52,143 nt of DNA from Candidatus Rokuibacteriota bacterium (GCA_003220265.1 QHRW01000083.1:1-52143), one strand, 5' to 3'. Counted from the stretch's first letter, positions 7,635 through 15,639 are shown. Notes: generated by a model from the letters alone, not told the origin. Numbers and translations: made by a program.

Positions 7635-8243
7635 GTGAACGATGGTGCCAGTGATCGGACCGCACTCCTGATCATCGATATGCAGGTGGGTCTGTTCACG
7701 CCGGAGACCCCGCGGCACGATGCCGCGGGTGTCATTGATCGCATCAACGCAGTGTCCAAGGCCCTCCGGGGAAGTGGCGGGACGGTGATCTTCATTCAGC
7801 ACGACGGTCCCAAGGGCGACACGGTCGAACCCTGCACGCCTGGCTGGCAGTTGCTTACGTCGCTCGAGCGCGCACCGGCGGATCTGGTCGTTCACAAGAC
7901 AGCCTGCGATTCCTTCTACGATACAGAGCTCGCGGCCGTACTTGAGCGGCGGGGGCTGCGGCGGTTGCTCGTGACTGGTTGTGCCACCGACTTCTGTGTC
8001 GATACGACGGTTCGTGCGGCGATGAGTCGCGAGTACGAGGTGGTGGTGATCGCGGACGGCCACACAACGGCAGATCGACCGCACATCGAGGCGGTGTCGT
8101 TGATCCGGCACCACAACTGGCTCTGGCAAGATCTGATTCACCCAAAGGTGCGAGTGGAGGTCGTGGAAGCGGAAGAAGTGATCGCAGAACTCGCAGCTGA
8201 CGAGCATCGCGCTGGCCGAGGAAACCGCGATGCTCGCAGCTGA
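7635..8243 (+). CDS. isochorismatase-family hydrolase (cassette 4)
   Basis: A 202-residue cysteine hydrolase of the isochorismatase/nicotinamidase superfamily. The catalytic triad is visible: Asp15 in LLIIDMQ, Lys88 in VVHKTACDSF and Cys121 in TGCATDFCV, with the expected cis-peptide region VTGCATD. The GTG start at 7635 is preceded by GGAGGGTGA. Family members hydrolyse amides such as nicotinamide, N-carbamoyl compounds or isochorismate; the substrate is not resolved. The last 20 residues (AADEHRAGRGNRDARS) are encoded by the stem of attC-4 and are probably not part of the fold. Confidence 0.88.
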   Translation: MNDGASDRTALLIIDMQVGLFTPETPRHDAAGVIDRINAVSKALRGSGGTVIFIQHDGPKGDTVEPCTPGWQLLTSLERAPADLVVHKTACDSFYDTELAAVLERRGLRRLLVTGCATDFCVDTTVRAAMSREYEVVVIADGHTTADRPHIEAVSLIRHHNWLWQDLIHPKVRVEVVEAEEVIAELAADEHRAGRGNRDARS

Positions 8244-8258
8244 TCCGCGGCGTTAGGC
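8184..8258 (+). other. attC site 4
   Basis: R' GTTAGGC (8252-8258) is clear. The matching R'' is a degenerate GCAGAAC (8184-8190). The stem is strong: AGCTG-a-CGAGCATCGCG pairs with CGCGATGCTCGCAGCT, 16 bp with one unpaired A on the left arm, and the loop is 14 bases. The site overlaps the 3' end of the isochorismatase-like ORF. Confidence 0.75.
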
Positions 8259-8290
8259 GGCCCGTCCGATACAACCGAGGGGGAGTTTCG

Positions 8291-8650
8291 ATGGCAGCAA
8301 CTACAGCCTGGCTTCTGTTCGTGCTCGGCGTCGGTCACGTTGTGTACGGCTTCGTCAAATTCAGGGAGCCTTTGCTTTCTGGCCTGGCAGCCGGGGTCGT
8401 CGGGCAGTTCACCTCACCTGAGGTCAGACGCACGGCCTTTTGGTTCGTCATGTTCGGCGCACTGCTCATGCTGGCAGGTCAGGTGGCCATCCACGCCGTC
8501 GGCATCAACGATCTTTATTTGCTTCGCTTGGTGGGCGTGAATCTTCTGGTCGTGTCGGCGGTTGGCTTGGTCGCGCTGCCAAAGTCACCATTTCTGGCGG
8601 GTGCTCTTATATCGGCGCTCATCGTCGCAGCAAGCTACCGCATCATCTGA
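8291..8650 (+). CDS. small four-helix membrane protein (cassette 5)
   Basis: A 119-residue protein with four predicted membrane helices: residues about 5-22, 46-67, 76-95 and 99-116. GGGGGAG precedes the ATG. The pattern GVGHVVYGFVKF in helix 1 and RRTAFWFVMFGALLML in helix 2 resembles the DUF6463 group of small inner-membrane proteins; that match is from memory and moderate. No catalytic motif is seen and function is unknown. It fills cassette 5 and ends 17 bases before attC-5. Confidence 0.75.
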   Translation: MAATTAWLLFVLGVGHVVYGFVKFREPLLSGLAAGVVGQFTSPEVRRTAFWFVMFGALLMLAGQVAIHAVGINDLYLLRLVGVNLLVVSAVGLVALPKSPFLAGALISALIVAASYRII

Positions 8651-8667
8651 GCGCCAATGTACCTGCC

Positions 8668-8715
8668 GCCTAACCCTTCCATCGAGCGGACCGCCGCTCA
8701 TGTCAAACGTTAGGC
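8668..8715 (+). other. attC site 5
   Basis: R'' GCCTAAC (8668-8674) and R' GTTAGGC (8709-8715) are perfectly complementary. The stem CAT-c-GAGCGG pairs with CCGCTCATG around an ACCG loop, with one unpaired C on the left arm. GCCGCCTAAC is complementary over 10 bases to GTTAGGCGGC (8252-8261), the start of this cassette. Confidence 0.92.
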
Positions 8716-8727
8716 AGGCAAGAGTAC

Positions 8728-8907
8728 ATGCGTTCACCACTGCCTCGGCGTGTCGCATTGCTGCTCGCACTTGCCCTTCTCGGTCTTCCCCAGCCGGGAC
8801 AGGGGGCCAGCAATCCCGAGGTCGGCCCGGTTCGCGACCCCGCAGAGCACGGCCTGGGCGGCGACAGCGATCGCGGGCGGAAGCGAGGGATTCAACGAGC
8901 CGAGTGA
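8728..8907 (+). CDS. short ORF with signal peptide in truncated cassette 6
   Basis: A 59-residue reading frame starts 13 bases after attC-5. It opens with MRSPLPRRVALLLALALLGL, a good Sec signal peptide, followed by a hydrophilic tail (SNPEVGPVRDPAEHG) and a stop at 8905-8907. No attC follows; the sequence soon changes to a fragment resembling the backbone repeat (8910-8927). It is probably the beginning of a cassette gene cut by the array's right boundary. An intact small secreted peptide is the alternative. The ribosome binding site is weak. Confidence 0.45.
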   Translation: MRSPLPRRVALLLALALLGLPQPGQGASNPEVGPVRDPAEHGLGGDSDRGRKRGIQRAE

Positions 8908-8983
8908 CACAGAAGGGCCCCCCAACGTTCTTTCGACCTCTGGGGGTTAGCACGGGGGCTCGGGCCGGGGGGTATTGGCTGGG

Positions 8984-8992
8984 TGTTATGAT
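8984..8992 (+). promoter_or_regulatory. extended -10 promoter of the peptide ABC operon
   Basis: TGTTATGAT at 8984-8992 is an extended -10 element (TGn then TATGAT), 25 bases before the ATG at 9017. No -35 is recognisable in the surrounding G-rich sequence, as usual for extended -10 promoters. Confidence 0.4.
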
Positions 8993-9016
8993 CGCGGCCA
9001 CCCGGGGGCCGGGTGG

Positions 9017-9991
9017 ATGGCGCTATTGAGTGTTCGGGAGCTGAGCGTGGAGTTCGCGACGCGCGACGGGGTCGTGTCCGCGGTGAACGGGGTGAGCTTC
9101 TCGCTCGAGGCCGGACAGGTCCTCGCGCTGCTCGGCGAATCGGGCTCCGGCAAGAGCGTCACCCTCCGGGCGATTCTCGGGCTCCACCCCGCCGTGCGCA
9201 CGCGCGTCGGCGGCGAGGTGCTCGTGAAAGGCCAGGACGTGAACCGGCTCGACGAGCCGTCCCGCGCCCGTTTGCGCGGGCGCATCGTCTCCACGGTCTT
9301 CCAGGAGCCGATGACCGCGCTCGACCCCGTGTACACGATCGGCGAGCAGATTGCCGAGACGCTTCGGCAGCACCGCGGGCACGATCACGCGGCGGCCCGC
9401 CGGCGGGCGCGCGAGCTGCTCGATCTCGTCCAGGTGCCGTCGCCCGACCGCTGCCTGGCCAGCTATCCGCACGAGATCTCGGGCGGCATGCGCCAGCGCG
9501 CGATGATCGCCATCGCGCTGGCCTGCGAGCCCGAGCTGCTGCTGGCCGACGAGCCCACCACCGCGCTCGACGTCACGGTGCAGGCGCAGATTCTCTGGCT
9601 CCTGCGCGATCTGCAGAAGCGGCTGGGGCTCGCGGTCATCTTCGTCACGCACGATCTCGGCGTGGCCGCCGAGATCGCCGACGAGGCGGCCGTGATGTAC
9701 GCCGGCCGCATCGTGGAGCAGGCGCCCATCCGCGAGCTGTTCCGCCGTCCCGCGCACCCGTACACGGAAGGGCTGATGCACGCCACCGTGCGCCGCGGCC
9801 AGAAGGGCCGCCCGCTGGTTCCCATCCCGGGCGCGCCTCCGAACCTCGCCGTGCTGCCGCCGGGCTGCGCGTTCGCCCCGCGCTGCCCGATCGCGCGCGA
9901 CCCGTGCCGGATCACACTGCCGTCGTTTCACCCGGTGTCCGACGGCCACGTCGCGCGCTGTCACTTCGTCACCCCAGGAGGCTCGTCATGA
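9017..9991 (+). CDS. dipeptide/oligopeptide ABC transporter ATPase (DppD/OppD-like)
   Basis: A 324-residue ATPase of the inner face of a peptide-type importer. Walker A is GESGSGKS, the signature is [15 protein letters not shown], Walker B is [12 protein letters not shown], and the H-loop is VTHDLGVAA. The C-terminal oligopeptide-transporter extension with [14 protein letters not shown] identifies the Dpp/Opp/Nik family rather than a sugar importer. The start [13 protein letters not shown] at 9017 is preferred over the longer frame from 8975, which has no homology. Its stop overlaps the binding-protein ATG (ATGA), so this is the first gene of a five-gene operon to 14441. Confidence 0.92.
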   Translation: MALLSVRELSVEFATRDGVVSAVNGVSFSLEAGQVLALLGESGSGKSVTLRAILGLHPAVRTRVGGEVLVKGQDVNRLDEPSRARLRGRIVSTVFQEPMTALDPVYTIGEQIAETLRQHRGHDHAAARRRARELLDLVQVPSPDRCLASYPHEISGGMRQRAMIAIALACEPELLLADEPTTALDVTVQAQILWLLRDLQKRLGLAVIFVTHDLGVAAEIADEAAVMYAGRIVEQAPIRELFRRPAHPYTEGLMHATVRRGQKGRPLVPIPGAPPNLAVLPPGCAFAPRCPIARDPCRITLPSFHPVSDGHVARCHFVTPGGSS

Positions 9992-11583
9992 AACGTGTCG
10001 TCACCCTGCTACTCGCCCTCGTGCTCTCACTGTCGCTGACCGGCCTCGCGTGCGCGCAGGGGACGCTGCGCATCGGCATGACCGCGAGCGACATTCCCTA
10101 CACCGGCGGCCAGACCGACAACGGCTTCGAAGGCTTCCGGTTCGTCGGCTACCAGATCTACGAGCCGCTGATCGCCTGGGACCTCACGCGCGGCGACCGG
10201 TTGGCGCCGCTGGTGCCGGGGCTGGCCGAGTCGTGGGAGGTCCGCAAGGATCAGCCGACGAAGTGGGTGTTCAAGCTCCGCAAGGGCGTGACGTTTCACG
10301 ACGGCAGCCCCTTCAACGCCGACGCCGTCGTCTTCTCGTACGAGTCGATCAAGAAGAAGGACGCCCCGCACTTCGACCCCTACGGCTCGGGGCAGGTGAG
10401 CTTCCGGCTGGCCTCGCTCACCGGCGTCCACAAGATCGACGACTACACGGTGGAGTTCGAGACCAACAAGCCGACGAGCTTCGTGCCCTACCAGGTCTGC
10501 TACATGCTGATCGTGTCGCCGGCGCAGTGGCAGAAGGTCAAGGACTGGCGCAAGTTCGCCGAGCAGCCGTCCGGCACCGGCCCCTACAAGGTCACGCGCT
10601 TCGTGCCGCGCGAGCGGCTGGAGCTGGAAGCCAACAAGCAGTACTGGGACAGCAAGCGCCGGCCGAAGATGGACAAGCTCGTGCTGCTGCCGATGCCGGA
10701 GCCGACCACGCGGCTGGCCGCCCTGCGCAGCGGCCAGGTGGACTGGATCGAGGTGCCGCCGCCCGACTCCATCCCGCAGCTCAAGGGCGCCGGCTTCCAG
10801 ATCTCGATGAACTCGTACCCGCACAACTGGACGCACACGCTGCGGCTGGACAAGGAGCCGTGGAGCAACAAGCTCGTGCGCAAGGCGGCGAACTACGCGG
10901 TCGATCGCGTCGGCATCTGCAAGAGCCTGCTGAACGACACGTGCATTCCCGCCACCGGCGTCGTGTACAAAGGCCATCCGTGGTTCGGCAAGCCCAAGGA
11001 AATCTACGAGTACAACCCCGAGAAGGCCAAGGCGCTGCTGAAGCAGGCCGGGTTCGACGCCAGCAAGCATCCCGTGAAGGCCGTCCACCTGATCTCCACC
11101 TCGGGCTCGGGCCAGATGCTGCCGCTGGCGATGAACGAGCTGATCCAGAAGAACCTGAAGGACGTCGGCATCGACGTCGACCTGCAGCCCGTGGAGTGGA
11201 ACACGCTGCTCACCCGCTGGCGCGCCGGCTTCAAGACCGCGGACAACGAGGGACTCAACGCCTGGAACATCTCGTGGAATTTCCTGGAGCCGTGGAGCGG
11301 CTTTGGCCGCTTCTTCCACTCCAAGGCGGTGGTGCCGGTCGCGGTCAACACGATGCCCTACATCAATCCGGAAGCCGACAAGCTGATCGACGAGGCGGAG
11401 CGCACGTTCGACGTCCCGAAGCAGAACGAGATCCTGGCCCGGCTGCACGAGCTGGTGGTGGACGACGCGCCGTGGATCTTCGTCGTGCACGACCAGAACC
11501 CGCGCGCGCTGTCGCCCAAGGTGAAGGGCTTCGTCCAGCCGCAGAGCTGGTTCGTGGACCTGACCGCGGTGACCGTCCGCTAG
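9988..11583 (+). CDS. peptide-type ABC transporter substrate-binding protein
   Basis: A 531-residue SBP_bac_5 (cluster C) binding protein, exported by a Sec signal [20 protein letters not shown] that ends ACAQ. Family landmarks are LAESWEVRKD, WVFKLRKGVTFHDGSPFNADAVVFSYE, TGPYKVTRF, DSKRRPKMDKLV and AANYAVDR. CAGGAGG lies eight bases before the ATG. Ligands of this family include peptides, nickel chelates and opines. The local CoA-transferase and oxygenases suggest a small organic acid or peptide, but nothing decides it. Confidence 0.92.
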   Translation: MKRVVTLLLALVLSLSLTGLACAQGTLRIGMTASDIPYTGGQTDNGFEGFRFVGYQIYEPLIAWDLTRGDRLAPLVPGLAESWEVRKDQPTKWVFKLRKGVTFHDGSPFNADAVVFSYESIKKKDAPHFDPYGSGQVSFRLASLTGVHKIDDYTVEFETNKPTSFVPYQVCYMLIVSPAQWQKVKDWRKFAEQPSGTGPYKVTRFVPRERLELEANKQYWDSKRRPKMDKLVLLPMPEPTTRLAALRSGQVDWIEVPPPDSIPQLKGAGFQISMNSYPHNWTHTLRLDKEPWSNKLVRKAANYAVDRVGICKSLLNDTCIPATGVVYKGHPWFGKPKEIYEYNPEKAKALLKQAGFDASKHPVKAVHLISTSGSGQMLPLAMNELIQKNLKDVGIDVDLQPVEWNTLLTRWRAGFKTADNEGLNAWNISWNFLEPWSGFGRFFHSKAVVPVAVNTMPYINPEADKLIDEAERTFDVPKQNEILARLHELVVDDAPWIFVVHDQNPRALSPKVKGFVQPQSWFVDLTAVTVR

Positions 11584-11593
11584 CGTCGTCGTC

Positions 11594-12532
11594 GTGTGGA
11601 CGTACGCCGGCCGGCGTCTCCTGCTGGCGATCCCGACGCTGCTCGGGGCCAGCATCATCGTGTTCGCGATGGTGCACCTGGCCCCCGGCGACCCGATCGC
11701 GGCGGTGATGCCGGCCGAGTCCAGCCAGGCGGAGATCGAGGCCACCAAGAAGGCGTACGGCTTCGACAAGCCGCTGGCGGTGCAGTACCTCGTGTGGCTG
11801 GGTCGCGTCGCGCAGGGCGACCTCGGCCGCTCCATCGCCACCCGCCGGGCCGTGATCCTCGACGTCCGCGACTCGCTCGCCAACAGCCTGGTCCTCGCCC
11901 TGTCCTCGTCGCTGCTCGCCTTCGGCATCGGGACCGCGCTCGGCCTGCTCGCGGCCTTCCGGCAAGGCCGCTGGCTCGACAAGGCGGCAAGCGCGATCGC
12001 GGTGATCGGCGTCTCGGTCCCCCACTACTGGGCGGGCATCATCCTCATCATCGTCTTCTCCGTGTGGCTCAACTGGCTGCCGGCGATGGGCGCCGCCGAC
12101 GGCGGCGGTCCGCTCGCCTACCTGCGCCACATGACGCTGCCCACGGTGGCGCTGGCGCTCATCCCGCTCGGCGTGATCACGCGCGTGGTGCGCTCGGCCG
12201 CCCTCGACGTGCTGAATCAGGAGTTCGTCCTCGCCCTGCGCGCCAAGGGCCTGGCGGCGCGGCGCGTGTTCACGCACGTCGTCAAGAACTCGGCGCCCCA
12301 GATCTTCACCGTGCTCGGGCTGCAGTTCGGCTTCCAGCTCGGCGGCTCGGTGCTGGTGGAGGCGGTGTTCTCGTGGCCGGGCACCGGCTACCTGCTGAAC
12401 CTGGCCATCTTCCAGCGGGACATTCCGGTGCTGCAGGGTGTGATCCTCGTGCTCGCCACGTTCTTCGTGCTGCTCAACCTGGCCGTCGATCTGCTGCAGA
12501 CGCTGGTCGACCCGCGCATCGCGCGCCACTGA
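11594..12532 (+). CDS. ABC transporter permease (DppB/OppB-like)
   Basis: A 312-residue inner-membrane permease with six expected helices. It opens TYAGRRLLLAIPTLLGASIIVF and has the family motif HLAPGDPI. The EAA-type cytoplasmic loop runs from RSAALDVLNQEFVLALRAKG to HVVKNSAPQI, and the ending TGYLLNLAIFQRDIPVLQG is typical of DppB. Start is GTG at 11594, 10 bases after the binding-protein stop, without a strong ribosome binding site. Its stop overlaps the next permease start by one base (TGATG). Confidence 0.92.
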   Translation: MWTYAGRRLLLAIPTLLGASIIVFAMVHLAPGDPIAAVMPAESSQAEIEATKKAYGFDKPLAVQYLVWLGRVAQGDLGRSIATRRAVILDVRDSLANSLVLALSSSLLAFGIGTALGLLAAFRQGRWLDKAASAIAVIGVSVPHYWAGIILIIVFSVWLNWLPAMGAADGGGPLAYLRHMTLPTVALALIPLGVITRVVRSAALDVLNQEFVLALRAKGLAARRVFTHVVKNSAPQIFTVLGLQFGFQLGGSVLVEAVFSWPGTGYLLNLAIFQRDIPVLQGVILVLATFFVLLNLAVDLLQTLVDPRIARH

Positions 12533-13422
12533 TGGCCGTCGTCACCGCGCTGCCGCACGACGCCGAGCCCATCGCGCACGCGCCGATGTCGTACTGGCGG
12601 GCCGTGGGCTGGCGGCTCGCCCGCGATCCGGCCACGCTCGTCGCCGGCGCCGTGCTCGTCTGCATCGTTCTCGCCGCGCTGCTGGCGCCGTGGCTGGCGC
12701 CCTACGATCCCAGCGCGGGGTCGATCCGGCTGCGCCTGGCCCCGGTGGGCGCGCCCGGGCACGTGCTGGGCACCGACGAGCAGGGCCGCGACATGCTGAG
12801 CCGCCTGCTGTGGGGCGGCCGCATGACCCTGGTGGCCGGGCTGACGCCGGTGCTGGTTGCGCTCGCGCTGGGGACCGTGCTCGGCGTGCTGGCGGGGTAC
12901 GTCGGGGGGCTCACGAACACGCTCGTGATGCGCACGATGGACGTCTTCTACGCGTTCCCGGCCGTCCTGCTGGCCATCGCGATCTCGGGCGCGCTCGGCC
13001 CCGGCCTGCCCAACACGCTGCTGTCGCTGTCGATCGTCTTCGTGCCGCGCGTGGTGCGAGTGGCGGAGTCCGCCACCGTGCAGGTCAAGGGCCTGGAGTA
13101 CATCGCGGCGGCGCGCGCGAGCGGCAGTGGCGTGCTGCCGATCATGCGCCACCATCTGCTCGCCAACGTGCTCGGCCCGATACTCGTGTTCGCGAGCACG
13201 CAGGTCTCGCTCTGCATCATCCTCGCGGCCGGCCTGTCGTTCCTCGGGCTCGGCGTCACGCCGCCGGCGGCCGAGTGGGGCCTCATGCTCAACACGCTGC
13301 GCCAGTCCATCTACGTGAACGCGATCGTGCCGGCCCTGCCGGGCGTCGCGATCTTCGTCACCTCGATGGCCTTCAACCTCCTCTCCGACGGCCTGCGGGA
13401 TGCGATGGAGATCCGCGCGTGA
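12532..13422 (+). CDS. ABC transporter permease (DppC/OppC-like)
   Basis: A 296-residue partner permease. It has the N-terminal OppC_N helix (DPATLVAGAVLVCIVLAALL), the motif LGTDEQGRDMLSRLLWGGR and the EAA loop EYIAAARASGSGVLPIMRHH. The ending LSFLGLGVTPPAAEWGLML and LLSDGLRDAMEIR is diagnostic of DppC. The ATG at 12532 overlaps the dppB stop. Its last codons are part of a 23-bp sequence repeated 48 bases downstream. Confidence 0.93.
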   Translation: MAVVTALPHDAEPIAHAPMSYWRAVGWRLARDPATLVAGAVLVCIVLAALLAPWLAPYDPSAGSIRLRLAPVGAPGHVLGTDEQGRDMLSRLLWGGRMTLVAGLTPVLVALALGTVLGVLAGYVGGLTNTLVMRTMDVFYAFPAVLLAIAISGALGPGLPNTLLSLSIVFVPRVVRVAESATVQVKGLEYIAAARASGSGVLPIMRHHLLANVLGPILVFASTQVSLCIILAAGLSFLGLGVTPPAAEWGLMLNTLRQSIYVNAIVPALPGVAIFVTSMAFNLLSDGLRDAMEIRA

Positions 13423-13478
13423 GCGCGGACAACGCAATGGAGTCGCGAAACAATAGAGATCCGCGCGTGAGCGCGGAC
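13408..13478. repeat. 23-bp direct repeat at the dppC/dppF junction
   Basis: An identical 23-bp sequence occurs at 13408-13430 and 13456-13478, a 48-bp offset. It contains the end of the permease gene, its TGA and the overlapping GTG start of the next gene. The event therefore duplicated the junction and supplied 16 extra codons (or a second start at 13467) to the ATPase. Confidence 0.85.
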
Positions 13479-14441
13479 GCGCCGCTGCTGGAGGCGCGCG
13501 GGCTGCGCAAGCACTTTCCCCTGCGGGGCGGTGTGCTGCAGCGGACGTATGCGTGGGTGCGAGCCGTGGACGACGTCTCGTTCGACGTCTACCCGGCCGA
13601 GACGCTCGGGATCGTGGGCGAGTCGGGCTGTGGCAAATCGACGCTCGCCCGGCTCATCTTGCGCCTGATCGAGGCCGACGCGGGAACGGTCCGCTTCGAC
13701 GGCCAGGACGTGCGGGGCGCGGCGCCGCCGCAGATGAAGCGGTTGCGGCGCGACATGCAGCTCGTCTTCCAGGATCCGTACGCCTCGCTGAACCCGCGCC
13801 TGACCATCGAGGACGCGGTGGCCTTCAGCCTGCTCGTGCACGGTACTCGCGCCGCGGAGGCGCGCGAGCGGGCGCGCGCGCTGCTGGGCCGCGTCGGCCT
13901 CGACCCCCGGCTCTATGGCCGCCGTTACGCGCACGAGCTGAGCGGCGGCCAGCGCCAGCGCGTGAACATCGCCCGCGCGCTCGTGCTCGATCCCAAGCTG
14001 CTGGTGCTCGACGAGCCGGTCTCCGCGCTCGACAAGTCGGTCCAGGCCCAGGTGCTCAACCTGCTGGCCGACCTCAAGGCCGAGCGGGCGCTGACGTACG
14101 TCTTCATCTCGCACGACCTCAACGTGATCGAGTACGTCAGCGGCCGGGTGATGGTGATGTACCTCGGCGAGGTGGTGGAGACGGGCACGGCGGACGCGCT
14201 CGCCCAGGCGCCCAAGCACCCCTACACGCAGGCGCTGTTCGCCTCGGCGCCGAGCATGGATCCCGACCGGCGGATGGATCGTCCGCCGATCGCCGGGGAT
14301 CCGCCGAATCCGATCGACCCGCCGTCCGGGTGCCGCTTCCGCACGCGGTGCGCGTTCGCCATGGAGCAGTGCGCCCAGGCGCCGCCGGCGCTGCGGCCGG
14401 TCGGCCCCGGGCACGAGGCGGCCTGCTACCTCTTCTCGTGA
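13419..14441 (+). CDS. dipeptide/oligopeptide ABC transporter ATPase (DppF/OppF-like)
   Basis: A 340-residue ATPase with Walker A GESGCGKST, signature LSGGQRQRVNIARAL, Walker B LLVLDEPVSALD and C-terminal CRFRTRCAFAMEQC. GTG at 13419 overlaps the permease stop (GTGA) and has GGAG upstream. A second, equally placed GTG at 13467 was created by the local 48-bp duplication and aligns better with family N-termini (LLEARGLRKHFPL). The first 16 codons may therefore be dispensable. Last gene of the importer operon; it ends four bases from the convergent CoA-transferase. Confidence 0.9.
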   Translation: MSADNAMESRNNRDPRVSADAPLLEARGLRKHFPLRGGVLQRTYAWVRAVDDVSFDVYPAETLGIVGESGCGKSTLARLILRLIEADAGTVRFDGQDVRGAAPPQMKRLRRDMQLVFQDPYASLNPRLTIEDAVAFSLLVHGTRAAEARERARALLGRVGLDPRLYGRRYAHELSGGQRQRVNIARALVLDPKLLVLDEPVSALDKSVQAQVLNLLADLKAERALTYVFISHDLNVIEYVSGRVMVMYLGEVVETGTADALAQAPKHPYTQALFASAPSMDPDRRMDRPPIAGDPPNPIDPPSGCRFRTRCAFAMEQCAQAPPALRPVGPGHEAACYLFS

Positions 14442-14445
14442 CCCA

Positions 14446-15639
14446 TCAGGTCGCGCGCTCCTTCGCGAGGGCCTCGATGTCACCGTCGCTGTAGCCGAGC
14501 TCGCGCAGGATCTCGTCGCGATGCTGGCCCAGCAGCGGAGACGGGCCGATCGTCGTCGGCGAGGCCGAGAGCTTGATGGGGTTGCCCACGGTGACGTAGC
14601 GGCCGCGGCCCGGGTGCTCCACCTCGACGATCATGTCGCGCGCCTTGAGGTGCGGATCGGCGAGCACCTCGCCGGTGTCGAGACACGCGCCGCACGGCAC
14701 GCCGGCCTCGCCCAGGATCTTCATGACGTCGTGCTTGCCGCGTGTGGCCGTCCACGCCTCCATGAGCGCGTTGACCTCATCGCGGCGCTGCCAGCGTGCG
14801 TCCGCGGTCTCGTAGCGCGCGTCGCCGACGAGATCGGCGCGGCCGATGGCGCGCAGCAGCGGGTGCCACATCTGCTGCTGCACGAAGACGAAGACGTAGT
14901 CGTTGGGGCCGCCAGGCGCGCAGCGGTACGTGGTGCCCGGCACGCCGGAGCCGAGCTGGTTGCCCGTGCGCGCCATGGGCGCGCCGAGGCGCTGGTGGTC
15001 GCGCAGGCTCACGCGGATGAGGTTGACCACGGCGTCCTGCATCGAGACCTCCACCTGCTGGCCCTCGCCGGTGGTCTGCCGCTGCATCAGCGCCGCGAGG
15101 ATGCCGATCACGCAGTGCATCCCGGTGCCCGAGTCACCGATCGAGGGCCAGACGTACGTCGGCGGCCCGTCGGGCGTGCCGGTCACGCTCATGGCGCCGC
15201 CCATGGCCTGGGCGATCGGCTCGTAGCTCTTGTAGTCGCGATAGGGCCCGTAGGAGCCGAAGCCCTTGATGCTCGCGAACACCAGCCGTGGGTTCAGCCG
15301 CTGCAGCTCGGGATAGCCGAAGCCGAGGCGCTCCATCACGCCCGGCCCGAAATTCTCCAGCAGCACGTCGGCCGTCTTCAGCAGCGCGCGGAAGACCTCC
15401 TTGCCGCGCGGGTGCTTGAGATCGAGCGGCAGGCTGCGCTTGTTCGCGTTGAAGGACACGAAGAAGAGGCTGTCGGCGTCGGGCCGGTCCTTCAGGAGGT
15501 GGCGCGCCGGATCGCCCTTGCCCGGCTCCTCGACCTTGATGACGTCCGCACCCAGCCAGGCCAGCATCTGGCCACACGACGGCCCCGCCTGGTTGTTCGT
15601 GAGATCGACCACCCGGATGCCTGCGAGCGCGTTGCCCAT
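14446..15639 (-). CDS. frc: formyl-CoA:oxalate-type CoA-transferase (CaiB/BaiF, class III)
   Basis: A 397-residue class III CoA-transferase. The N-terminus GIRVVDLTNNQAGPSCGQM, then AWLGADVIKVE, LFFVSFNANKRSLPLDLK, LENFGPG and SMQDAVVNL, closely follows formyl-CoA transferases. The catalytic aspartate falls at residue 169 in SIGDSGTGMH, the number known for the oxalate enzyme. The reaction would move CoA between formyl-CoA (or succinyl-CoA) and oxalate or another carboxylate. No oxalyl-CoA decarboxylase is in the window, so another acid is possible. GGAGGTGG precedes the ATG at 15639. It is convergent with the ABC operon. Confidence 0.85.
   Translation of the reverse strand: MGNALAGIRVVDLTNNQAGPSCGQMLAWLGADVIKVEEPGKGDPARHLLKDRPDADSLFFVSFNANKRSLPLDLKHPRGKEVFRALLKTADVLLENFGPGVMERLGFGYPELQRLNPRLVFASIKGFGSYGPYRDYKSYEPIAQAMGGAMSVTGTPDGPPTYVWPSIGDSGTGMHCVIGILAALMQRQTTGEGQQVEVSMQDAVVNLIRVSLRDHQRLGAPMARTGNQLGSGVPGTTYRCAPGGPNDYVFVFVQQQMWHPLLRAIGRADLVGDARYETADARWQRRDEVNALMEAWTATRGKHDVMKILGEAGVPCGACLDTGEVLADPHLKARDMIVEVEHPGRGRYVTVGNPIKLSASPTTIGPSPLLGQHRDEILRELGYSDGDIEALAKERAT

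Larger units (their letters stand above)
4799..8715 (+). mobile_element. integron gene-cassette array lacking integrase (CALIN)
   Basis: Five consecutive same-strand ORFs are each followed by a foldable attC site, giving cassettes 4799-6178, 6179-7091, 7092-7610, 7611-8252 and 8253-8709. A sixth starts at 8710 and is truncated. Every boundary is a G|TT inside a GTTRRRY-like core. The start of cassettes 1, 2 and 5 is complementary over 9-10 bases to the R'' side of their own attC, as expected if each was once a closed circle. No tyrosine recombinase or intI-like ORF lies in the window. The cassettes are less GC-rich than the backbone to the right. Confidence 0.85.

Noticed and set aside
8919..8952. 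Possible sixth attC (CCCCAAC followed by GTTAGCA at 8946)
   Set aside because: The two cores are too close and the bases between them do not form an L''/L' stem with an extra unpaired base; the left part fits better as a fragment of the backbone repeat.
10027..11982. Long minus-strand frame of 651 codons across the peptide-binding-protein gene
   Set aside because: It is an antisense shadow caused by high GC3; its composition (Arg/His/Val-rich) matches no family, while the plus frame is a complete binding protein.
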